Shown: in pieces, positions 27,777 to 34,975 of the stretch
How positions within the stretch are numbered: position 1 is the first letter of the stretch
How the letters are laid out: each line of letters begins with the position of its first letter
Assembly (NCBI RefSeq): GCF_007752135.1
Contig: NZ_CP036298.1
Coordinates: 5,452,859-5,516,858, forward strand
DNA length: 64,000 nucleotides
Reading direction: 5' to 3'
DNA from: Aureliella helgolandensis
GTDB lineage: Bacteria; Planctomycetota; Planctomycetia; Pirellulales; Pirellulaceae
Notes under the pieces: generated by a model
The model's input: the letters and a program-made list of their open reading frames with translations, nothing else
The model's database searches: none
What the model was told of the DNA's origin: nothing
Translations under genes and position numbers: made by a program

Positions 27777-28622
27777 CTAGCTGCGTGCCTTGCTATCGTC
27801 TTCCAATTTCTTGGCGATTTGCTTTGCCTTGTCGAGATGCTGCTGAACCTTGGCGGATGCTTGCTGAGCGATCTCCTGCAGCTCTTGAAGTCCGCTGCTT
27901 TCGATGGCCTTCAACTCGGCCAGCATCATGGTGTGCATGACGCATTGCTGACCGAGGTAAGCCATATTGAAGTCTTGACCTTCGTACCCGTTGAGCATTT
28001 CTTTGGTCATCTTCAATGCGTTTTCACAAGCCTGCTCACCGATTTCGCACAGCTCCTTCGGAACTCGGTTCGATTGAGAATTGGTCATTCGATTCTCGCT
28101 CCGTCGATCGTTGGCGGCACGATCGTTGCCGGCTCCGCTGTTGGCAGTTCGATTCTCTGCCGTTCGAGGCTGGTCGCCCCGTGCAGTTCCGGCTTGCACT
28201 GAGCGAGCTTGTCCAGATTGGCTGGTGGCAGCATGCTTTTGCAGTGTTTGATTGAGCGACTGATGATCTTGGATCAACGTCTGTGTGAACTGCTTCACCT
28301 CTTGGTTGTCCGATTTTTGCTGAGCCAGCTTGGCCAGTTCGATCTCGGCTTCGTTCGACTTAATCAACTTCTGGACCAAGGCTTCCTTCACCGTGGGGCC
28401 TTGTTGCTGCGAATCATTCGACGCGCGTCGGGATTCGTAACGATCGCCTCGTTGGTTCTGTGCATCCAATGGTGCATCGAGCGGCTGCCCAGGAGTGGTC
28501 GTCGGTTGCCCAGGCTGGACGATCGGCTGACCGGGCTGAACCGGAGTTTGGGCGTTAGCGATCGAAAATCCAGAGATTGCTGCAATCGTTAAGGCAGCAG
28601 TGGAGAAGCGTAATTTCGACAT
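27777..28622 (-). CDS. Secreted DUF4142 protein with Pro-Gln and Arg/Asn-rich inserts
   Basis: 281 residues. The signal peptide ends IANAQ. Low-complexity PGQPIVQPGQPTTTPGQP repeats follow, then the split DUF4142 helical bundle: VQKLIKSNEAEIELAKLAQQKSDNQEVKQFTQTLIQDHQSLNQTLQKHA and, after a ~60 residue Arg/Asn/Gly-rich insert, MAYLGQQCVMHTMMLAELKAIESSGLQELQEIAQQASAKVQQHLDKAKQIAKKLED. DUF4142 is a ferritin-like four-helix family found in periplasmic stress proteins. A palindrome and a small hairpin lie upstream. Confidence 0.87.
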   Translation of the reverse strand: MSKLRFSTAALTIAAISGFSIANAQTPVQPGQPIVQPGQPTTTPGQPLDAPLDAQNQRGDRYESRRASNDSQQQGPTVKEALVQKLIKSNEAEIELAKLAQQKSDNQEVKQFTQTLIQDHQSLNQTLQKHAATSQSGQARSVQAGTARGDQPRTAENRTANSGAGNDRAANDRRSENRMTNSQSNRVPKELCEIGEQACENALKMTKEMLNGYEGQDFNMAYLGQQCVMHTMMLAELKAIESSGLQELQEIAQQASAKVQQHLDKAKQIAKKLEDDSKARS

Positions 28623-28655
28623 GAGATGCTCCTGAATGTCGACTGTGAAAGGCTC

Positions 28656-28677
28656 ACTACGGCAACACCGCCGTAGT
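28656..28677. promoter_or_regulatory. Small perfect hairpin upstream of the DUF4142 gene
   Basis: ACTACGGC and GCCGTAGT form 8 bp perfect arms around a 6-base loop, 34 bases upstream of the minus-strand start codon. It could be a 5' leader structure or a binding site. Confidence 0.4.
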
Positions 28678-28750
28678 TGGTTGATGACGACTACCGCATT
28701 CGACGTGCCTCGATGCGATGAGCAGACACAAATCCCTTTAGTCTTTGCGA

Positions 28751-28768
28751 ATTGGGGGACTCCCCCAT
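28751..28768. promoter_or_regulatory. Palindrome ATTGGGGGA-c-TCCCCCAT between divergent stress genes
   Basis: A near-perfect inverted repeat lies between the minus-strand DUF4142 gene and the + strand DUF892 pseudogene. A sister site occurs at 32373 upstream of a BON-domain gene and a weaker one at 26574. A shared operator for a stress regulator is plausible; it is not a known named box to me. Confidence 0.5.
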
Positions 28769-28887
28769 ATCACATGGAGGGTTTCTCGGTGGCAGCGGAG
28801 ACGCACTGTTTGCAACGATAGCTTCAATCACTTCATTTCCATTACTTTGATTTTGGACAATAACGATGGGACTGTTACTAACACAGA

Positions 28888-29316
28888 GTTCAATTCCCTC
28901 GATGACTTGCTCGTCGAACAACTTCAGACCTCTACGATGCGGAAAGCCGCTTGGTCGACGCACGACCCAACATGATCGACTCTGCGGCTGCACCTGAGTT
29001 GAAGCGGCATTCTCGCATCATCTTGATGAAACCCGAACTCAAGTTGTTCGGCTGGAACGCAAGTTCGAGTTGCTCGATGTGACGGCAAAGCGAGAGCGTG
29101 GGAAACATGAAGGGACTGACCAAGGAAGGCGAGAGGGGCATCAATGCTTCCGGCGAAACGTCAATCAAAGACGCAGCCCCGATCTCGGAAGCTCAACGAG
29201 TCGAACACAACGAGATGGCAGGTTACGACCCAGCGCGGACGTTTGCCCAGCAATGTGGTCGCCAAGACGTAGCGGACCTATTTCAACAAACGCTCGACGA
29301 AGAAATCACGGGATGA
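28888..29316 (+). pseudogene. Frameshifted DUF892 (YciE/YciF ferritin-like) gene
   Basis: Four pieces in three frames rebuild the family in order: FNSLDDLLVEQLQ; DLYDAESRLVDARPNMIDSAAAPELKR; FSHHLDETRTQVVRLERKFELLDVTAKRERG; and MKGLTKEGERGINASGETSIKDAAPISEAQRVEHNEMAGYDPARTFAQQCGRQDVADLFQQTLDEE. DUF892 proteins are stress-induced ferritin-like four-helix bundles. At least three indels separate the pieces, so no full product can be made; the last 72 codons form one open frame and could give a short protein. Confidence 0.88.
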
Positions 29317-29553
29317 ATAATGGCACCAAAAGTGCTCAGAAGATACAAAAATACAATCGATCTACGGCCTCGCATCACTACTAAAAGGCTTAGAACAATG
29401 CCTACAAGAGCACAGTGAAAATGGAACACCTCGTCGGCAAAGTGAAGCAGAAATAGAGCTAGATTACAGATGATCACTCGCTTTCCAAAAAAATTAGAAA
29501 TTAACAGTTGGACGCCAATTCGCGAAATTTCTTAGCAAGCAAGGAAGATACCC

Positions 29554-29787
29554 ATGGGAAAATGTGAAACGTGTGGAAATGAGTACGACAAGTCGTTTGA
29601 TATCGTGAAGGGGGGCACGTCGCACACTTTCGATAGCTTTGAATGCGCGATTCACCGTCTCGCTCCGATCTGCGAATGTTGCGGTTGTCGGATCATTGGT
29701 CACGGACTCGAAGCGGATGGAAGGTTTTTCTGCTGCGATCACTGCGCAGAAAAGATGGGAATCGATGGCTTACAGGATCGTAAATAG
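29554..29787 (+). CDS. Small Cys-rich zinc-binding protein
   Basis: 77 residues. MGKCETCGNEYDKSFDIVKGGTSHTFDSFECAIHRLAPICECCGCRIIGHGLEADGRFFCCDHCAEKMG is a widespread bacterial family with CxxC, ECAIH, CxxCxC and CCxHC metal ligands, sometimes annotated as metallothionein-like. A good ribosome-binding site (AAGGAAG) lies 8 bases before the ATG. It lies among stress genes and probably stores or senses zinc; the role is inferred. Confidence 0.8.
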   Translation: MGKCETCGNEYDKSFDIVKGGTSHTFDSFECAIHRLAPICECCGCRIIGHGLEADGRFFCCDHCAEKMGIDGLQDRK

Positions 29788-30017
29788 ATGTGTCCGACTT
29801 GCACATCACAGCTCTGATCGGCGTTGCGTATTTCGCGGCGGTGCCTCTGCGTACCAAGACATTCATAAGAGATGCCTATCTCCCGTAGTGAACCTGCGAT
29901 TACTTCCGTCGCGATGCTAGTCTGCTCGGAACTGACTTAACAGAATCGTTGCGCATGGTGGGTAGTCGACGCATCCTTTGAAACCACCAGTGATATTTTG
30001 GCTCTGCATTCATTTCT

Positions 30018-30032
30018 TGGCACACGCTTTGC
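30018..30032 (+). promoter_or_regulatory. Sigma-54 (RpoN) type promoter
   Basis: TGGCAC-ACGCT-TTGC matches the -24/-12 consensus (TGGCAC, 5 bases, TTGC) exactly. It lies about 125 bases upstream of the BON-domain lipoprotein gene on the same strand. Sigma-54 promoters need an enhancer-binding activator; none is encoded in the window. Confidence 0.65.
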
Positions 30033-30155
30033 GACTAGCCGACTCCGACGTGACGTACTTTACTCGCGTCCACGCCAAGCCAAGGCCGTGCGGCGTCAAC
30101 GAGGGGCCGGACCAAGGCGTGAGCAGCTTCAGTATTTGTTTCGGGAGGCGTTGAT

Positions 30156-30533
30156 GTGAATAGAATTCTCACGGTGGGCTTAGTCGGCCTGCTACTTGTC
30201 GGATGCACTTTTGACAGCACCAAACCCGCCCCGTCAGATCGCGATAACACCGCCGTCAATGAGCGGGATGCGGACGATCGAACCGTTACGCCAATGGATC
30301 AATCCAATGCTTCGGCGGACATCGATCAGGTTGCCGCGATTCGCAAAGCGGTGTTGGACACCGAAGATCTGTCCGTGAATGGTCGTAATGTGAAGATCAT
30401 CACCGATGGCGGAAAGGTAGTACTTCGTGGACCAGTTGCATCATCCACTGAGCGAGACGCGATTGCCCGTATTGCTGGTAAGGTCGCAGGCACTGGTAAT
30501 GTGACGAACGAACTCGAAGTTGAAAAGGACTAA
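30156..30533 (+). CDS. BON-domain lipoprotein
   Basis: 125 residues from a GTG start. The signal sequence ends in the lipobox LLVGC (Cys17). A charged linker follows, then one BON domain: IRKAVLDTEDLSVNGRNVKIITDGGKVVLRGPVASSTERDAIARIAGKVAGTGNVTNELEVE, as in OsmY-type osmotic stress proteins that bind membranes. The sigma-54-type site at 30018 probably drives it, perhaps with the next gene. Confidence 0.9.
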   Translation: MNRILTVGLVGLLLVGCTFDSTKPAPSDRDNTAVNERDADDRTVTPMDQSNASADIDQVAAIRKAVLDTEDLSVNGRNVKIITDGGKVVLRGPVASSTERDAIARIAGKVAGTGNVTNELEVEKD

Positions 30534-30589
30534 CTCTTCAACCACTCATCCTCAACCCGATCCATACTTTTGAAACGATAGGTTAATCA

Positions 30590-31123
30590 ATGAACAACGA
30601 ACACAATCAAGCGGTCTTTGGAATCGCAGACAATCGAGCTGAAGCCATTAACGTCGCCGAAGGACTGCGGGCGGCGGGGTTCAGAGAGTCCGAAATATCT
30701 TTCGTGATGGCTGACGGCGATAGCGGAGGTGAGATTGTGATGGAAGGGAACACAAAGGCACCTGAGGGTGCGGCCACGGGTGCGGGCAGCGGGCTACTTT
30801 TGGGCGGTGCCCTTGGATGGGCCGCGGGTATCGGAGCCTTAGCGATTCCTGGACTTGGGCCGTTCATTGCCGCTGGCCCCATTATGGCAGCACTCGGCGG
30901 AGCGGCAATCGGCTCGGCAGCAGGCGGGTTGACGGGCGGGCTGATCGGGATGGGGTTCTCCGAATATGAAGCGAAAGAGTACGAAGGATACTTGAAAGAC
31001 GGTCGTGCGCTGATCTCCGTGCGAGTTTGCAACAGCGACGAAGTCAAACGTGCGAAAGAAGTTTTTAACCAAGCTGGGGCGGACCACGTTTCGGTTAAGA
31101 GTGTTTCTGAAGCGTCGTCGTAG
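30590..31123 (+). CDS. Glycine-rich general stress protein (17M/YflT-like)
   Basis: 177 residues. The N-terminus AVFGIADNRAEAINVAEGLRAAGFRESEISFVMAD is the general-stress-protein-17M-like fold. The middle is a long Gly/Ala-rich hydrophobic stretch (GAATGAGSGLLLGGALGWAAGIGALAIPGLGPFIAAGPIMAALGGAAIGSAAGGLTGGLIGMG), probably membrane-associating, and the end GRALISVRVCNSDEVKRAKEVFNQAGADHVSVK repeats the fold. It follows the BON gene by 56 bases on the same strand and is likely part of one stress operon. Confidence 0.85.
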   Translation: MNNEHNQAVFGIADNRAEAINVAEGLRAAGFRESEISFVMADGDSGGEIVMEGNTKAPEGAATGAGSGLLLGGALGWAAGIGALAIPGLGPFIAAGPIMAALGGAAIGSAAGGLTGGLIGMGFSEYEAKEYEGYLKDGRALISVRVCNSDEVKRAKEVFNQAGADHVSVKSVSEASS

Positions 31124-31223
31124 AACGGATTCGCATGGCAGACATTGATTCATGGAGCCTTTGTCGTTTCGACGGGAAAGGCTCATTGCTGTTAACGTCG
31201 ACAACTTTTAGCTGGAGATCTTT

Positions 31224-31409
31224 GTGAGTACTGAGAACCTTAGCAATTGAGAGGCTATCGCAAAGCTCAAAGAGCTTGCCGAGTCGATCGATTTTGCAAT
31301 GCTGTGTACCGACTTGGAGGCGACGCCATTCCATGCAATCCCCATGAGTACGAGACGAGTGGACGATCAAGGGCATATCTGGTTTCTGAGCGGTCTGCAA
31401 CGACCACAG
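31224..31409 (+). pseudogene. Start of a PNPOx-family general stress protein, broken
   Basis: From the GTG at 31224 the frame reads VSTENLSN then TGA, and continues EAIAKLKELAESIDFAMLCTDLEATPFHAIPMSTRRVDDQGHIWFLSGLQ, the first half of the pyridoxamine-phosphate-oxidase-like general stress protein 26 family. After that the homology stops. One nonsense codon plus loss of the C-terminal half make it a pseudogene. Confidence 0.85.
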
Positions 31410-31530
31410 ACGACACGGCTTTCAATCGATCTACCTTCGTCAACTTCGAAACGCGTCCATAACCCGAGACGGCGCGACGCGAGTAACCTTACCAAAGCTA
31501 AAACAATTGAGTAAAAAGTTCACGAGTTAG

Positions 31531-31752
31531 TACCGGATCTTCAATGGGAACCGGAGTTCGCCTGGGCAGGCATTTCCGGCAAAACGAAAGACGCACTGCC
31601 CTACGGCGGTCGCACTTCGGCGTGCGCGAGCTGCCTTTCTACATTGGGGTTCGGCGGCAACAGCATTACGTTAGCCGGTCTCCACCAACATCGTCACGGA
31701 GATTGTGCAAGGTGGCAAACCGAACTCGGCAAATCTGTTTCGCTTTGGCAGG
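31531..31752 (+). pseudogene. C-terminal fragment of an FAD-dependent oxidoreductase (DAO family)
   Basis: Pieces in changing frames: VPDLQWEPEFAWAGISGKTKDALPY, then LGFGGNSITL, then NIVTEIVQGGKPNSANLFRFGR. Together they match the end of DadA-type FAD oxidoreductases (WAGTFGxTxDGLPxIG ... ALGFGGNGIT ... RFGR). The N-terminal FAD-binding domain is absent. Confidence 0.78.
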
Positions 31753-31849
31753 TCGCCAAGCAACTCCACCGACGTAGTCGAGTTCCCATTCATTATCGCA
31801 CTGTCGTCAGTACTTGTTCGACGCGATCCATCAATGATTCCTCTCGCCT

Positions 31850-31999
31850 TCAGAAATCCTTCCCGTAGCCTTGGCTATTGTTGGCTCGAAATTCAGCGTG
31901 GCAATGTGAACAACTAACCTGCTTCCCGAATAGCTCAATGCGGGCCAATAGTTTACGGCCACAGACTGGACACGACTGATTGAATCGAAGTTGACTCAT
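31850..31999 (-). CDS. Very small zinc-ribbon protein
   Basis: 49 residues: MSQLRFNQSCPVCGRKLLARIELFGKQVSCSHCHAEFRANNSQGYGKDF. Two CxxC knuckles (CPVC, CSHC) form a zinc ribbon. Its ATG overlaps the stop of the BON-domain gene by ATGA, so the pair is translationally coupled. No family name is known to me; the regular pattern and coupling argue that it is real. Confidence 0.65.
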   Translation of the reverse strand: MSQLRFNQSCPVCGRKLLARIELFGKQVSCSHCHAEFRANNSQGYGKDF

Positions 32000-32304
32000 G
32001 GCTGCCTCTCCTCTGCTGTCCAAACTTCCACTTGATTGTCGATCGCGGTGACGCCATCAACTCGCCGAACGACCTCCTGAGCCATTTGCTTCATAAAGTA
32101 CGAGGGGAGGATTCCGGTCAAGAAGGCTGTTCGTCCGTCCAATCGGCATTGAACATCTTTCAAATGGCGGTAGGGGCTTTGTCGCAGGCGTTGTTGAATC
32201 CGTTGCTCCATTGCGTTTGGCGAAACTCCCCGAATCCGAGTTTCGCCGGTGAAAGGGGCCGGTAGCGTTTGCAGCACGGTGAAGCCTCCTTTTAATAGTG
32301 ACAT
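31996..32304 (-). CDS. BON-domain protein
   Basis: 102 residues from the ATG at 32304 (MSLLKGGFTVLQTL...); an earlier ATG at 32391 lies within the palindrome and is less likely. The core AMEQRIQQRLRQSPYRHLKDVQCRLDGRTAFLTGILPSYFMKQMAQEVVRRVDGVTAIDNQVEVW is a single BON domain. No signal peptide is seen, so it may be cytoplasmic, unlike the BON lipoprotein at 30156. A GGGGA/TCCCC palindrome lies about 70 bases upstream, and a small zinc-ribbon gene is coupled downstream. Confidence 0.82.
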   Translation of the reverse strand: MSLLKGGFTVLQTLPAPFTGETRIRGVSPNAMEQRIQQRLRQSPYRHLKDVQCRLDGRTAFLTGILPSYFMKQMAQEVVRRVDGVTAIDNQVEVWTAEERQP

Positions 32305-32372
32305 TTGTAGAATGCTTTCAAGGTATGTTACGGTCTCACCTGCAACGGAACAGCGAAGATTCCCGATTTCCG

Positions 32373-32391
32373 CAATGGGGAAATCCCCCAT
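32373..32391. promoter_or_regulatory. Palindrome CAATGGGGA-aa-TCCCCCAT upstream of the BON gene
   Basis: Inverted repeat of 7-8 bases per arm, 69 bases upstream of the minus-strand BON-domain start. It is almost the same as the site at 28751, supporting a shared operator. Confidence 0.5.
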
Positions 32392-32969
32392 CCAGCTTTT
32401 GAGTTGGCGGATGTCGCATGAGGAAGTAGCGGAAAAACGCAGCTTCGGACGCGCTGTATTCCGGACGTCTTGGCGACGTTCGCTACCACAGAAACCCGAA
32501 TTCGATAGCAGGTCGCGCCATTTGCCCTACCGTTGGTTCACATACCGATCGGAAGCACTGTCGAAAGTCTTGGCGTCGTTCGCTAAAAGTCTTGGGTGGT
32601 GTCCGCGAAAACTCAAATGAACATTCCCAAAACAATGCTCGACGACTAACGCGCGTTTCGCGATGGCAAACTTGGTCCCCGTTTCCGCAATTACGTTGAC
32701 GAACGGCATGCGGGACGAGGCGGTCACTTTAGTTTCGGTCGAGTCCTTAGACACTGCATCACAGGGGTACCAGCGATCCATACTGAGCAAGCGCCGTGCC
32801 GATGCAGATGACGTCCGCTGTAGCGAGACTCGCCAATAGTTTCGGTACGGCGGATGGATCTAGAGATCTTGGCGACTTCGGTTACGCAGTTGCTCGGTAT
32901 GGCATTTGCACGAGTTGATTGAAGGATACCCCGTCCGTCTGAGTCCGCGAAATCGTTGGAGCAACTACC
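32392..32969. other. Intergenic region without a recognised gene
   Basis: About 580 bases. Phrases such as GTCTTGGCGACGTTCGCTA and GTCTTGGCGTCGTTCGCTAA recur, and short open frames occur on both strands, but none has family features. It may be decayed coding sequence. Confidence 0.35.
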
Positions 32970-33179
32970 ATGTTTATGAAAGATACAACTTCCGGTGACC
33001 TCGTTCGCGTCAACAACGTAAATCAGCTCGCCAGCCCGCATGAAACGCACGTTGACGGATGTCGCCAAGCTGGCGAAGAGGAGCAGGATGAAAGACAGTT
33101 CAGCAAGGGCGAACTCGAATTTCCCTCTGGGGAACCTTTACCAAAATGCTGGACCGACGCCCATTACCAAGTTGCATAA
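32970..33179 (+). CDS. Small protein of the acetyltransferase-associated GEExQD family
   Basis: 69 residues: MFMKDTTSGDLVRVNNVNQLASPHETHVDGCRQAGEEEQDERQFSKGELEFPSGEPLPKCWTDAHYQ. The order MFMKxxxxGDLVEV ... RxxxGEExQDPxxFxKxELxFPSGExLPxCWxDPHYR is a conserved small-protein family, often annotated as acetyltransferase though it lacks that fold. The function is unknown. It occurs in other stress/osmotic islands, matching the context here. Confidence 0.65.
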   Translation: MFMKDTTSGDLVRVNNVNQLASPHETHVDGCRQAGEEEQDERQFSKGELEFPSGEPLPKCWTDAHYQVA

Positions 33180-33310
33180 TCATGGTCATCCCCTGAGGGA
33201 TACGCAAACCTTCTGCCAAGAACCTTCTACGACATCGCGATGAACACCTCGGCACGAGGTACTCAAAGGTGAAAAACTGAACGCAGATTACCGACTTCCC
33301 TACTGGGGCT

Positions 33311-33552
33311 TTCCGTAATTGACGCGCTGGCCGTCGGCATTGGCCTGAGTGGTCGCGGTTGAATTCATCATTGCCGGAAGTGTGCTCAATGCCGGTCTGT
33401 TCGCGCAATCCGACCGAATGCGTCCGATTGTCGCTAACCTGTTCTCATCAGTGAAGATTATGGCAATTTCCATCAGTGTAGCGGTACCGATTTTGCTCAA
33501 ACGGGTAATCCAAGTCGCGCCGAATCGAAACAAACCGGAGTTCGAGAAATGA
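33311..33552 (+). pseudogene. C-terminal fragment of a cation/proton antiporter
   Basis: VIDALAVGIGLSGRG then, after a frame change, VEFIIAGSVLNAGLFAQSDRMRPIVANLFSSVKIMAISISVAVPILLKRVIQ. It matches the last two or three membrane helices of CPA2-type Na+/H+ antiporters (NARGxVExxIAxxxLxxGLF ... FSAxVIMAIxTTxxTPxLL). The first ~350 residues are absent. Its end overlaps the next start codon. Confidence 0.75.
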
Positions 33553-33746
33553 ATGAACCGCTCAATGGCATAGAATGCCCTGGTTGTGATCAGCGAGTTG
33601 ACGAGCAAGCCGTCGCCTGCCCAAATTGTGGCCGAAAACTCGATGTCGAGCATCCTGCCGACATTACGCCTACGAAACATCCACTCATCGAATTCCCGCC
33701 GCCGGATGCGTCCAATCCAGTCGCACCCCATCGTGATACGGACTAG
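33549..33746 (+). CDS. Small zinc-ribbon protein
   Basis: 65 residues: MNEPLNGIECPGCDQRVDEQAVACPNCGRKLDVEHPADITPTKHPLIEFPP. Two CxxC pairs (CPGC, CPNC) form a zinc ribbon, followed by a Pro-rich tail. Its start overlaps the stop of the antiporter remnant (ATGA), so it was probably the second gene of that operon. The function is unknown. Confidence 0.65.
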   Translation: MNEPLNGIECPGCDQRVDEQAVACPNCGRKLDVEHPADITPTKHPLIEFPPPDASNPVAPHRDTD

Positions 33747-34063
33747 GTGCAATCTGTTATAGGCAAGTCAGTTCCAATGGGCGCGACACCAGGATGTAAC
33801 CAGCATCTAACATGCTGGGGATAAAGCCCACTACAACCACTACTTTCAACGCCGACTATTCAATTTTGCTTGGCCACAGTTACCAGCGAACAGCTAGTGG
33901 ACCGAAGCGATCGTCCCTGGGATAATTCGAATCGACGGCCATCGCACAACTACCGACGACGCCAGAACTTTCGCGAAATCTTGAGTGAAGCATTTTTGAG
34001 CGAACAACAATCGGTCGACAATCCATTACGTTCGAGGGCAAGGCGAGGAACCACGGAGTTAAC
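33747..34063. other. Intergenic region without a recognised gene
   Basis: 317 bases between the zinc-ribbon gene and the DUF1593 remnant. No family signature; probably the eroded 5' part of the DUF1593 gene and noncoding sequence. Confidence 0.35.
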
Positions 34064-34700
34064 GTGATCTGGGGCACAGCAAGCAACCGGTCACTGAAAT
34101 CATCGGTAAGGGGCCTGGACAGCGAAGCGTCGAATGCAATTATTAAGATCGTCGAAAAGCCTGCCCCACGGCCGGTCTGGATCAGCGTCTGGGGTGGCCC
34201 CCGCGAAGTCGCTCAGATAATTTGGGACGTGAAGCAAACACGGAGTGAACCTGAGTTAAAGAAGTTTTTCAGCAAGCTGCGCATCTTCCTGATCGCCTAT
34301 CAAGACGCGTCGCACGGTTGGCTGCTGGAGGAATTTCCTGAGATGTTCATCATCGAGTCGGGTAAAACGTATCAGGCAATGTGTGGCGAACACGACAAAC
34401 TTTCGGATCTCTCTTGGGTTAACGAGAACATCCGTAAGGAACATGGTCCGCTCTCCGAAATATATTCTCATGAAGGCATGGGTTGCACAGGAGTCTGCGA
34501 AGGTGACTCTCCTGCATGCTTGCATCTGGTCTGTACGGTTCGAGGGATTAGCAACCCCGAGGATCCAACTCAACCAAGTTGGGGCGGCCAGTATGAAAAA
34601 AGACGGCGACAAGAACCAGTACATCGATGGTCCCGGCGGCTCCTCCATATCGAAATGGCGCAGAGATTTTCAGAAGGAATTCGCAGAACGAGCACATTAG
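34064..34700 (+). pseudogene. DUF1593 (nucleoside-hydrolase-like, Sde182-type) fragment
   Basis: SEASNAIIKIVEKPAPRPVWISVWGGPREVAQIIWDVKQTRSEPELKKFFSKLRIFLIAYQDASHGWLLEEFPEMFIIESGKTYQAMCG and VNENIRKEHGPLSEIYSHEGMGCTGVCEGDSPACLHLV are the core of DUF1593. A frameshift near 34590 then moves to KDGDKNQYIDGPGGSSISKWRRDFQKEFAERAH. Both the N-terminal export signal with first strands and the C-terminal domain are missing. Confidence 0.82.
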
Positions 34701-34764
34701 TGTATCGAGTAAGTTACGAGTACGATTGCGGGATCGTAGCTGAAAGGATGCGATTTATTTCCGC

Positions 34765-34963
34765 ATGCGACGACCAGGGCTGGCTTACCCCATTGCCATT
34801 CTGATCTGCAAACACGCTGCCAAGCTAGGGGGACATCGCATCTATAGGTTTTGCACCTATCTGGATGAGGAGGTGGCTTGGCAGGCTCGCGAAGGCTTAT
34901 ACTCTGATACAGTTGTGGCGGATGTCAGCGAAAAGCAACCTCACTATTTTTTACCCGCGTTGA
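34765..34963 (+). pseudogene. CheR methyltransferase fragment
   Basis: LAYPIAILICKHAAKLGGHRIYRFCTYLDEEVAWQAREGLYSDTVVADVSEKQPHYF corresponds to the CheR segment around GEEPYSIAILL...VFATDLDEEAIxxAREGLYPDTVxADVSxERLxRFF, with changes in the SAM-binding part. It is in a different frame from the following kinase, to which it must once have been joined as a CheB/CheR/kinase fusion. Confidence 0.75.
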
Positions 34964-34975
34964 AGGAAGCTCCCT

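Noticed and set aside
27579..28202. Long + strand frame opposite the DUF4142 gene
   Set aside because: Leu-rich antisense shadow of a clear secreted protein on the other strand.
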